Source: Zygnema cylindricum | Taxonomy: Eukaryota > Streptophyta > Zygnematophyceae > Zygnematales > Zygnemataceae | Assembly (NCBI GenBank): GCA_037447655.1 | Contig: JBBHKE010002855.1 | Location: forward strand, 99,001-159,000 | Reading direction: 5' to 3' | DNA: 60,000 bases | Part shown: positions 34,189-45,200 of the stretch, piece after piece | Numbering within the stretch: position 1 is the first letter of the stretch | How the letters are laid out: every line of letters begins with the position of its first letter | Made by a program: the position numbers and the translations under genes | Notes under the pieces: model-generated | Seen by the model: the letters and a program-made list of their open reading frames with translations, nothing else | What the model was told of the DNA's origin: nothing | The model's database searches: none

Positions 34189-36890
34189 TTAGTCTAATTT
34201 TAATTTTTCTTTCAACTCGCATTTTTCCCGACAATATTTTAATTTAGGAGAGGGCACTGGTTTGGTCATCATTTCAGCCACCGTTTCTTCATCAAGTCTA
34301 TACACAAGATTTAAAATTTTATTTTCAACTTTTTCTCTTACAAAGCTTAATCTTATGTCCATATGTTTTGCTTTGAAATGGTGTTTTGGATTGGCAACGA
34401 TTGCGATTGCAGCTTGATTATCGCAAAAGATTTCATACACTCCCTTCTTCATATATCCTAGTTCTTGCAATAATGATTTCACCCACATTAGTTCTTTTAC
34501 AGCAGAACAAGACGCCATATACTCAGCCTCCATAGTAGATTGAGCAACCACTTTTTGTTGCTTACTGCTCCAACAGCAAGCACCTTCCCCCACATACAAA
34601 ACATATCCAGAAGTGCATCTTCTCATAGGTGCATCCCCATAACTGGCATCACTCCAAGTGGTGATATCAGTGTGCTCCCCTCCCTAATGCAACCATAATT
34701 CTCTGGTTCTAACCAGATATCTCATGACTCTCTTGGCTGCCTCCCAGTCTCTCTTTCTAGGATCATTAAGACTCCTACTGAGTACTCCAACTGCTGCCGC
34801 TATGTCCGGCCTGGTACAGTTTATAAAGTATATTAAACTTCCTACGATCTGCCTATAATGGATAGACTTCATAAACTCTCTCTCCTCGATCGACTAAGAT
34901 CATCACTCCTCTTTTTACACTCCCATCACTTACTTTTTTAATGTCCATGGGAGTGGTACAATTGTTAGCATTTTCCATCTGGAATTTCTCAAGCATATCA
35001 CCTATTGCTTCTTTCTGAGTAAGTCTGATAATCTTTTCACCCTATCTCTCTCTATTTGGACCCCCAAAATATATTTTGCCTCCCCTAAATCATTCATATC
35101 AAATCTGCCCCTAAGATCTTTCTTCAGCCTATTGATCTTCTCCAAAGACTTACTCAACACAAGGAGATCATCCACATAAATTGCAATAAAAATGACAACA
35201 TTCTCATCTTCAAACATATAGATAGAATGTTCAGAGCTGATCCGGATATATCCTAGATCGGTGAGAAACTCATCTATTTTCTTATTCCACTGTCGGGGAG
35301 CCTGCTTTAGTTCATATAAGGATTTTATGAGCCTGTAGACTTTGCTCTCTTCTCCTTCTTCCACCAACTCCTTGGGTTGCCTCATGAAAATTTCTTCCTC
35401 TAACTCACCATTAAGAAAAGCAGTCTTAATGTCCATCAGGTGGATTTCCATGTTTTCTGTTGCTGCTAGACTGAGGAGTATCATTACTGAGGGAAACCGA
35501 ACAACAGGAGCAAAGGTCTCCTCATAGTCAATCCCATCGTTTTGAGTGAACCCCTTTGCTACCAATCGAGGCTTATATCTCTCAATGGTATTATCTGGGT
35601 TCAGTTTTAGTTTAAATACCCATTTACACCCAATATGTTTTCTATCTGGAGGAGAATCCGCTAATTCCCAAGTATTTGCTTCCATGATAGAAGCCATCTC
35701 ATCATTTATGGCTCTAATCTATCTTTCTTTCTACGGACTATTCATTATCTCTGAGTAAGACTGAGACTCATCTGGGTGAGATAGCTTAGTTACCTTATCA
35801 TCAACTTGTTTTTCCTGTATCCGTTTGCTGCTCCTCGTTCCTCCCTCAAACTCCGAAGGTGGAATGGATGGAAGTCTTGGATTTCTTCTCACTATCTCAT
35901 CGGCTCCCCTGTCTATGGAAGCCGGTTCATGTCCCGCTTGTTGTATCTCCTCAAAATCCATAGGAGTATGTGAGGTTTCCGGTGAGTCTCCTATATCTTG
36001 GATCTCCCCTGAATCTGTAATCACAATTTCACCCATGTCTTTTTCGGGAACGACCGAGTTCTCCTCACTTTCGGACTCAAATCTGATCCTTATCTTCTTT
36101 CTATATTTGAAAGGGTCAAATGACTTCCCTTCATCCATGACAACTAAGTGTTTGACCAGAATGATATCTTTCTTTGCTAAGTCATAGACTATTTATCCCT
36201 TAACATCCTCATCATATCTCACAAAGTATCTAGGTTTTCCCTTAGCATCTACTTTCCAGTTTTTACTATCCGTGTCAAGACTGTAAACTTGGCTACCAAA
36301 TACTTTAAGGTGTGAGATATATGGTTTCCTTCCAACCCATCTCTCATAAGGTGTCACTCCCTTTACAGCTGAGGTAAGGACTTTATTCTTAATGTAGTTG
36401 GCACAATTCATTGCTTCTGCCCAAAATCTCTTTCCTATTTTATTATTTGCCAACATACTACGTACACTTTCTCTTAGTGTTCGATTCAACCTTTCAGCTA
36501 CCCCATTTTGTTCCAGGTTATATAATACAGTTTTTCTGGTGTTGCACTCCCTCATCTCTCAGATATTCCTCAAACTCGTTAGAGGTATATTTCCCCTATT
36601 ATCATTTTTTATCCTCTTAATAGGGGTTTCGTACAACTTATCACTCCAAGCTTAATATTCTTTGAAGTAAGTTGATGCTTCAGACTTTGTTTTCAGAAAG
36701 TAAACTCTAGAGTATCTAGACCAGTCATCATAAACCTCTTTCCTCCAACCGAAGGTACTTTTGCAGGTCCCCAAATATCTGTGTGGACCAAATCTAACAC
36801 TTTCTCACCTCTATATGTGGCGGCTTTGGGAAAGGGAAGTATGTGAGCCTTACCTTGAGCAAAACCACTACAATCATTCATCATTCATTA
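34189..36890 (-). pseudogene. Copia pol (integrase, RT, RNase H), subfamily B
   Basis: Minus-strand segments run from integrase (CSGFAQGKAH, DLVHTDIWGP at 36884-36693; NGVAERLNRTL at 36555-36193) through a linker (36138-35731), RT with KGFTQNDGIDYEETFAPV and YVDDLLVL (35697-35002), then RTRELWLH at 34684 and RNase H (34626-34189). Stops and frameshifts separate the segments. A stop follows LWLH here as well, but at a different codon from the copy at 15650. The end KPVPSPKLKYC and the purine tract are intact. Confidence 0.85.
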
Positions 36891-37132
36891 TCCCCAAACT
36901 GAATGCCTTCTACTACCCCAAGCTTTTTCATTTCCCTCAACCTATCAAAATGCACATGCCCCAACCGCTTATGCCAAATCATCAACTTAGGAACACCAAC
37001 ATAATAAGCATTTTTCTTTTCATTACTCTAGTTAAGCCTACACATTCCTTGGCTACCGTTATCTGCCGTGAAGTAAACTATATCCCCATACTTAGCTGTA
37101 AAGACTCCCTTTCTAGTGAATGTATCAAACTC

Positions 37133-38509
37133 TTATTCATCTAGCACAAACGTAGAGACAAGATTTTTACTCAGCTGAAGAATGTAGAGTGCATCTGTGA
37201 ATGTAAGTATAGGAGTCTTACCATCCACTAAGTCCTTCAAATCTACAGATCCCACTAGATCTGTAGTAACCACTCTCCCATCCCCATACTCTATCTCTAC
37301 AATAGGGATTTTTCTTAGTTTAGTGAAGAGTTCTTTATCACAACACATATGCATGGATGCACCTGAGTCGATGATCCATCCTTCCTGTGGAGCTTCTCGA
37401 ATTGCTCCAAGGGCAGACTTCTGTCTCCGAGGGATCTCATTCTCCTCCAGACTCTCGTCAAGAAGAAGTTCCCCATCCTCCTCAGAGGATTCATCCTGGA
37501 TCTCTTGTCACTTTTGTAACCACAAGTGCATTTTTCTTCCCTCCGGAAGAACCCCCTCCACGGTTTTCTTGGAGCCTCAGCTCCGACAGCTTGACACAGT
37601 CTGCGATGAAATGTCCTGGTTTTTTGCAAAAATGACAAAGACCCTTTGGGGGCCTTGGTGCCCCAGACTGATCTCTTTCCCCTTTGTAAGGTTTCTTCGG
37701 GTCCTTCCCCCATCGGTCCCCTCCTGATGCTAGAGCTTGAATGCTCTTTCCTCCTCTCCTAATCTCCATTGTGTTTTCCATAACAAATATCATCTTGACC
37801 ACTGTGTTCCATTTCCATGAACTATCATGCATTCCTTGTACTCGCTACACTATGTTCTCGAACTCATCTGGTAACTTCATGATAAGACTGTTAACTTTCA
37901 TTTTCATCGTACCTGTCCACCCGGCACTTTCCATCTCCATATATAAACAAGAAAGATCATTACAATAATCTAACATCTTTCCTCCTTTGTAATTGTAACT
38001 AGCTAGCTTTTGCTCAGCTAGCTGGAGCTCCTGAATAGTTCTAGCTCTATAGATTTCCACCAAACTCTCCCATAGCTCCTCGGCCTTGTAAATGTGAAGG
38101 TGAGGGGTGGCCAAACCTTGGGTGAGGTGTCTTAGAATGAAGTTCTTGGCAGCCATGTTTACGTCTTCCCACATTTGAGTATCGTTCTCCTTAGTCTTCA
38201 CGGCCGCTGATCCCGGTGCCATGGCAATAGGGGTGAGTGGTGTCTCCTTCCCTTTCCCCTTTTCGGATATACTGCTGTCCCCATCATCTGCCTCCTCCGC
38301 GGAAGCAGTCTCTGCTGTAGAAAACCTTACTCCTCCAAAACCCGGAGGGATTTCGAAGGTGGACGTTTCACTTGTCCATAGACGATACCCCAGTATCGTT
38401 TTTTGCTTAAGGCTCCCATCATCATGGCTTCCCAATAGATGAACCTAGATCCATTGAAGGTGGGCACCTTAGAGGGTGGGCCCATAACGTGCAATTTTGT
38501 GTCCTCCAT
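37133..38509 (-). pseudogene. Copia gag and protease, subfamily B
   Basis: It starts MEDTKLHVMGPPSKVPTFNG at 38509, shifts frame near 38350 and continues to 37845. The next segment holds the zinc knuckle CHFCKKPGHFIADC (about 37635). Protease lies at 37400-37133 (HMCCDKELFTKL and DALYILQLSKNLVS). Several small frameshifts occur. Sequence matches 11794-13200 throughout. Confidence 0.85.
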
Positions 38510-38559
38510 TGGACTACAATAGAGGAAGCTTCTAGATAGTTATTACCTAGCCCACTTTA

Positions 38560-39521
38560 AGCCACAACCACTCCTGCCTAAGTAACCAGACTGACATTCT
38601 GTATACACCCCTATGCAGCCTGGACTCCCCTGAGTCTGTAGGAAAAAGAATCTTTGAAAACGCTTGACCAGGCGATAAGTTATGAGGCACTAATAATGCC
38701 AATTTGTACAAACTCTCAAAGGGAGAGGTGACTTCCTACCAACATTTTCGAAGTCCTGATTCCCTCTAATAACTTCTATCTACTGAAGTACGGACCAATC
38801 AGATTACTGTACCGTACCAAAAAGTACTACTGCCGGTGTACCTTTTGTACGGCCTATGTACAACAAGGCTATTAAGCGGACGCGTGTCTGCTTTTTACTC
38901 GTCCGTACATTTTTCAGAATTCCTATGACCGAATGTCATCTCTCCACGTGGCTCTAGGTTATGCCACATCACAAAACGCCAAGGTGACCACTCCGCGATT
39001 TCGGCGATGATGTGCGCCGTCGGATTCGCAAGGAGACGCAATAGTAGCCGTTATAAATACTTGCGCGATATTTGCTTCGTCGCCAAAAACATGCGTGGTA
39101 TTCGTTTTTGAAATGATGTCGTACTTTGTACTTTAATAAAACTGTATCTATGCACGCCGTATCCAGTTTTAGTTAAATGAATTTGTTCCTTTCTAAATGT
39201 ATATATATCTATCACATACCACAGCATTTAGCATTGGTCCTAGTCTAATTGGATAAAGCTGACCGTTGTCGATCAGCTTGATGACCGGTAAGTACCGAGA
39301 TCAATTCCCGGGTCCGTCATGTATATTTTTAGAGTAACCTACTAAAAATAACTGCTTGTTGGACTAGGGCAGCCATGGATCAACCACCCTCTCTATCCTT
39401 CAGTGACTACAACAAGTATGGGGGTTAGAGAGAGGAGGTGGAGGCAGGCTGTCTGTCCTTTATCTTTTTATACTAACATATTAAACCTAGAAAATACTCT
39501 AGAAATCTATCAATTTCAACA
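38560..39521 (-). repeat. 5' LTR, copia subfamily B (3' limit approximate)
   Basis: It starts TGTTGAAATTGATAG at 39521. It contains CCATACTTGTTGTAGTCACTG, the tRNA-like module, GCAAGTATTTATAACGG and the common region shared with subfamily A. The end lies somewhere between the start of gag and about 38650. Confidence 0.75.
39237..39330 (+). other. tRNA-like module in subfamily B LTR, antisense (second copy)
   Basis: TAGTCTAATTGGATAAAG (39241-39258), AGATCAATTCCCGG (39298-39311) and TTTTT at 39326-39330. It matches 33891-33983 with several substitutions. Confidence 0.55.
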
Positions 39522-39524
39522 CTG

Positions 39525-40548
39525 CTGATAGATGTGGAGAAGTCGTAATGGCTTTAATGAAAGCGACTTGATCTAGGATATGTGGAGAAGTCGTAATGGC
39601 TTTAATGAAAGCGACTTGATCTAGGATAAAACACTTTGACAGCTCTAAGGTGTGAATAGAGGGGGATTGAGGGGTGGGAGCCGGTGGATAGAGAGCTTGG
39701 AGAATCTCAATAGTCTTAGTAGACCGAGGAGTCGTAATGGCTTTAATGAAAGCGTCTCGATCTAAGATAAAACACTTTGACAGCGGCTTAAAGGTGTCAA
39801 TGGACGGGGGTTGAGGGGTGGGAGCCAGTGGATGGAGAGCTCTGAGAATCTCGATAGTCTTAGTAGACCGAGGAGCGGGATTAAACGGCTGGAGGGCCCG
39901 AACCGCTTGAGAGAGCTCACCAACTCGGCCTAAATGAACCGCACGACGATAGGAGGATGGGACATCTAAAGTCCTAGACCTTCCACGTGGTGTGAACGAA
40001 GGACTCGCAACTCGATCCTCGTGCTCGGCGTGAAAGGCCTTCCTATCACCTCGAAGGAATCCTTGGCATTGAGCCATAATTTCTCGGGCCCCGCTACCAC
40101 CTCCACGGCTTGGTAAGACTAGAATCCAAAGAGAAAACATGAAAAGGAGGTGCCAAGGTCCAACATACGTGGGATCGGAACAAATATAGTTCAAAGGGAG
40201 GTGGAGGGCGTCCTGTACTATAATCCGCACGGCCATGGGGATCCGAGTGTATAATCGTGGACGGGGGGATCCCAAATCATACGCTTCAAGCACGTCTAAT
40301 TCGTGTAGAAATGCCCAATCTTCGCTTGAAGGTCTGAACAGGAGTGCGGTGGAAGGAAGGGTATTAAAGGATGGTTTGCCCTTGGCCAAGAATCGTTGAC
40401 AACTCTTTGTATGCCGGGCAATACCGGCACCCACCGCGAAATGCATATGGCACCTAGTACATTTTATCCGTGTTGAGGCTTGTGTGCGGGGTTTAGGTGG
40501 AGGAGGTGAGAGAGAAGAGAGAAGGGGCGAGGATGCTTGGTCGGACAT
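39525..40548 (-). pseudogene. Non-LTR retroelement protein, N-terminal part, with internal duplications
   Basis: It starts MSDQASSPLLSSLSPPPPKP, then a C2H2-type finger CTRCHMHF...RHTKSC. Next comes a conserved pre-RT region: WILVLPSRGGGSGAREIM and YRRAVHLGRVGELSQAVRAL, then EILRALHPLAP. This order is what lies upstream of RT in the non-LTR group to which 2-1843 seems to belong. The C-terminal part is not RT. The segment RSTKTIEIL...FIKAITT is duplicated (about 39640-39860) and a further short unit (SPHILDQVAFIKAI) is repeated at 39534-39625. The copia LTR begins at 39521, which ends the frame artificially. RT is absent. Confidence 0.7.
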
Positions 40549-41715
40549 AGTTATTGAATGAGAGGGAGATGCATGAGAATTGTGAGAGGGAGAGGAAGGG
40601 GAAAATGGGAAGGGGGAAAGGAAACCACGGGAAAAATATGGTGAAAATGGTAGTGGACTGATGGGAGAGGTGGGATGAAGAGCGTGTAAGTATCAGTTTT
40701 TGGGTGGAGGTGAGGAGGAGAGAATCGATGTTGAAATAAAGGGGGGGGGGTAGAGGGGGATGGGGAAAGAGTATGCTTCGCTAGGGGGAAGAAAAAAAAA
40801 GGGGAGGAATCGCTGCTCAGGGGGGGGGAAGGGTAAGATAATAGTATTGGAGGGGGGAGCGGGGTGGGGGGGGGTAAGGGAAAGGGAAATGTCTGTTTTT
40901 ATTTTTTTTTCTTTCTTTTTTTGTCTGTGTGTTGTGTATGTGTGCCTGTCCCTGGCAGTAAGTTTTGAGGTGTGTGCTATTTTAGAGGGGGGAATGGGGT
41001 TTCTAGCGTTGAATGGAAAGGGGGAAAGAGTTTAGGGATTACTGAACGGGGCCGCACCTATGATTTTGCCCAGGGTGTGCGTTTTGCAGCAGTGACGAGT
41101 AATAGGAACTGTCAGGTAGTGAAGTGGAATACGACGGATCTCAGATCCGCAGGTTCATAGTGACAAGTAATAGGAGCTGTCGCATAGTGAGAAAGAGGGT
41201 GACGACGAATTTACAAGGATAGTTCTTCTACTCGTGAAACTTATAGCGATACCAAACTTGCAAGACTTCAGGAGACATCTTTGTGGTTTGAAGATTTAAT
41301 ACCAGCTCCACCACTGAGCGAATTATTAATCAGAGATTTGTGTATTTCGCAGGGCTATCAATTCAAGATATGGGACGATCGAAGGTAACTTATCTCTCCC
41401 TCAAACCTCTAGAAATTCGAATACTTTGACGTAAAAAACAATTTTAAGCCGAGAAATCAGCCAATTCCGAAAGATTTCCCGAGTAGTTTTCCAAATTTTT
41501 TGAATGAATTTTGAAACGATTTACAAAAAAAAAGGCAAAATTTGCATAAAAACAAAAAAAAAGGACATAAAAACCCAAAAAATATAAACTGGACACCATG
41601 TACATTAAAAAAATCTCTCCCCCAAGAAAAAATTACAAAAAAAATAAATCATACACAATTGTTGGCAAAAGAAAAAACGATTAAAACCAATTTGTACATT
41701 TAATACATTTTAAAC
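40549..41715. other. G-rich leader and spacer, no gene seen
   Basis: A run of G-rich blocks (40738-40880) lies upstream of the non-LTR frame and may be its 5' leader. From 41080 to 41215 a short segment appears twice (AGTGACGAGTAATAGGAACTGTC and a near copy 78 bp later). The rest is AT-rich. Confidence 0.4.
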
Positions 41716-42060
41716 ATGCATAAAAATAATAGACAAAGGAAAAAGGAAAAAAAAGAGGGGGGAAGAGGGGTAGGGAGGAGGGGAGAGGGGTGGGGAGCAG
41801 GGGAGAGGGGAGGGGAGGAGGGGAGAGGAGGGGGGGTGACCTTGCCTCATAAATTGCTGTTTGGAAAACCTTTTAACCATGCATTGCTCCCTCTCTCCCT
41901 TGCCTTCCCTTTCTCTAGTACGGATTATCTCTCCCTTTCTCCCTTCTCTACTGCAGAAAATCTCTTTCTCTCTCTCCCTACCCTTCCATTCTCTAGTGCA
42001 GACTATCTCTCTCTCTCTCTCTCTCTCTCCCTTATCCATCGCTACTGCGCAATATCTACC
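41716..42060. repeat. Purine-rich then pyrimidine-rich low-complexity tract
   Basis: GGGGAGAGG-type repeats (41750-41835) are followed by TCTC-rich sequence (41885-42030). The open frames here come from simple repeats. Confidence 0.7.
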
Positions 42061-42284
42061 AGATCACCCTATGAAAAGACGGGCTCCAGTAGTAAATTTG
42101 ATCAAAACCTTGCATCCATCTCTCTCTATCACACACAAAAAAAAAAAAACGGAAGTCTGGAATAACAACAAAATCAAATACAAAAAGTTCCCTCAGTGTT
42201 CATAAAAACCATGAGAAGTCAAAATAAAATGCCTCGAACTTACAAACGATTAAAACAATATAAAAAAAAATGGCCTCGAGATTT

Positions 42285-45200
42285 TCAAGAGATGAGGTCT
42301 TGGTCCTCCGAAGGAGCTTGTTTGGTCGATGCTGTTTCCGGATCCTCCACTACCCCCTCCGGTTCAGAATCAGTAAACGGACACAGTAAACTCCCGGAAC
42401 CTTTATTATTTCGAGGTGATAAACTCCGACTACTAAAAACAGTATTCGACTTAGGACTCGCCGGTCTCTGACTGGAATTATTATTATAACTACTCTTATT
42501 ATTAGTAGTAGTAGTATTATTATTGGTATTATCGTGGGAACTCCCGCACTTCTTCTTCGTCTCTTCTTCCACATCTTTCTCGGTACTACTGGACTCGGTC
42601 TCCTGTCGAGACTCGACAACCTCTTCGTCTCCCGTATCCGTGTCGATGACTGTGCTGACATCATCACTTGCGATATTCGCACCACTATAGGTTTGAGGAG
42701 ATAAAGAGTCCAAACAGGAAGAGAGTTGTTGAACTAAACTATCGGCCGTGGGTCTGTCCTTAGGACTGGCTTCGGTACAATGGTAGAAAAGTTTTACAAG
42801 AGTTTGTAAGGCTCTCGTCTCTTCTGAGACGAGGTCTCCAGAAGGACAGAGGGAGGAGTAGAGCTGTTTATAACGAGGAGGTAGACGAGGACGTTGGGCC
42901 ATCTGTAGAATTTTCCATACAAATATTTGGGGAATTTAGGATTATTGTTGGGTTATTTTAGGGTAATTTTAGGGTTCACTTTTTGGGTATGTTGGGAAAG
43001 GGTATATGAATGGCTTTACAGATATAAACAGCTACAGATTCGTAACTCTCCCTAGATAGTTTGAAGATTTTACGATTTTGTTTTCACAAACAAATTGGAC
43101 AGGAAAAACCACTCTCAGATGTTTACCATACTCTCTATCAGGTTGATACAACATAAAAGATTAAGCTAAAGAGAGGGAGAGAGAGTGAGAGAGAAAGATT
43201 AAGATTAAGGATAAGTTTGATTTTAAGTTTTTCAAAAGAAAAAAGGAGAAGATCATATCTTCTTCTTGTAGAAGTATTTAGGGCACAGCATAAGATTCTT
43301 CCATTGTTAGATGCATAGTTCAAATGAGCGAAAAGAATCAGAAACACTATATGTGGTGACCACGTCCTATACGAGGACTATACGAGTCTTTTGGGTTTAA
43401 TACGAGCACAGTACAGGAATACCACATATACCATTTCCAACACATACATTATTATACATTATATACATCATATACATACATTACATACATTGTTATACAT
43501 ACACATACAATGTTGTGTATATTGTTGTTGTTATCCCACATTTTGAGTATGGTTAGGTGTTTCACCTGAATGCAGGCGCGAGCATCGGAGTCCGAAAGCT
43601 CTTCATACGGAATTTGAAGAGAGAGCATTTCAAGCAAGACGCAGCCAAAAGACCATATGTCCCCTTCCTGTCCAGAGAAAACCACGATCACGAATAAGCA
43701 AATGCAAATCCCAGCGCAGAAAGAGAGGAAGAAGGAGAGGGAGGGAGGGGGAGGGGAGGGGAAGGGGGAAGGAGAGGGGGAAAGGGAGAGTCATCCTCGC
43801 TCTCTCCTTTCCATTATATAGGGTTGATAAAGAAGCATGGAACTAAAGTGAAGAGTCAACAATCAGCAAACAGTTCCCATGTATTGTTCATATTTTCCCA
43901 CTTCTAAAGTGCAATGTGTTATACATTTCTATCAGATGTTTTTTCTCAATATAATGTGCTGTAAACTGCAATTTAATCACTATATTACAAAGTAAAAACG
44001 CGATAAAATGTCATCAAATTTTACAATTTAGAACAGCACAGGTGAAAATCAGTAATGTCTTTTCAAGTTATTCACTATAGCAGGTAATACCTTCGGTAGC
44101 TCCAGACTATTGCACCATATTGTAAGAGAATTCTGAAATTACACTTTTGCAAAAAATAGACACAATACCAACAGCTAAAAACAACACTATTACAGCCGAT
44201 TTCTAATCTCACCCCTGCCACTTCGCTGTTATCTCCACATTCCTCAAACCTTTCAGTTCACTGGAAAAATCAAAGGGAAAACAAAAACAAAAAAAAAGAT
44301 AAATTACTCACCAATCCATACAAGTGTCTTCCATAAGTGGCCCTCAAAACTTCCGGGGCCATCCATCGAGGCGTCCCGACACAAACATCCATCGGAGGAG
44401 CTCCATTACACACAACGGAACACGTGTGCTCTGACGACGAAAAAACGGAAACCGCACAGCTGAAGTCACATACTTTCACCGGAGGTTGATTGTCAGTATC
44501 CCAACAGTCCACCAATACATTTGCACTCTTTATATCTCGATGCATAATTCCTCGACGATGTAGAACTGATAAACCCTCAGCAACTTTCTTAGCAATATGA
44601 ACAGCGAGAGGTACAGGAAGGGAGTGATTTCCAGCTTCTTTTTCGTGGAACAGCATATCCTGTAGCATTTGAAAATAACCGATTGTCAGTATTATGATTG
44701 GTAAGAAAAACATGCATCCAAAGAATCGGACAAAAAAACTGATAATCCGGATTTTTGAAATGGAATACATAGTCAATTCCAAAATACCAAACAGACATCA
44801 GTATCGCCAGCAAAGAGCAACTTAAAAATCTATGCTTCTGAAAAAAGATATTAAAAATGTTCCCTTTACCTAACATCAGCGTCATGAGGCTCATAAAGTT
44901 TTCACAAAAGTGATAAATTAACAGAATATCTCCAGTATTGCAATACATTATATCAGTATCTTCAGCATTTTTCAGTATTTGCCCATTAACACAAAGGCAA
45001 TGCAGAAACTAAGTCTTTGTTCCCCAAAATGCAAATGCTTTTTCAACAAAACATACCTTCAGTGAACCACCGGCCACATATTCCAAAAAGAGAGCCAGTT
45101 CTTCCACAGGATGAGTTCCTGAAAGAAATCGCAAAGAATGACCATAAAACTTAACAAGACAAGGATGTCGAGGAAGACTTCGTAACATGAGAACTTCATT

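Larger units (their letters stand above)
31811..39521 (-). mobile_element. Ty1/copia element, subfamily B, with a second partial unit sharing its far LTR
   Basis: On the minus strand: LTR from 39521, gag start at 38509, pol down to 34189, polypurine AAAATAAGGGGAG, then a second LTR from 34175. That second LTR does not end in flanking DNA. It continues into leader sequence and a gag start (ATGGAGGACACAAAATTGCA, minus, ending about 31811). The arrangement is LTR-internal-LTR-internal(truncated), as unequal recombination between copies would leave. The far LTR also holds a 1335-bp solo-LTR insertion. Confidence 0.8.

Noticed and set aside
41716-42205. Plus-strand frames of 114-149 residues
   Set aside because: They come from GGGGAG and CTCT repeats just downstream of the kinase gene's stop.
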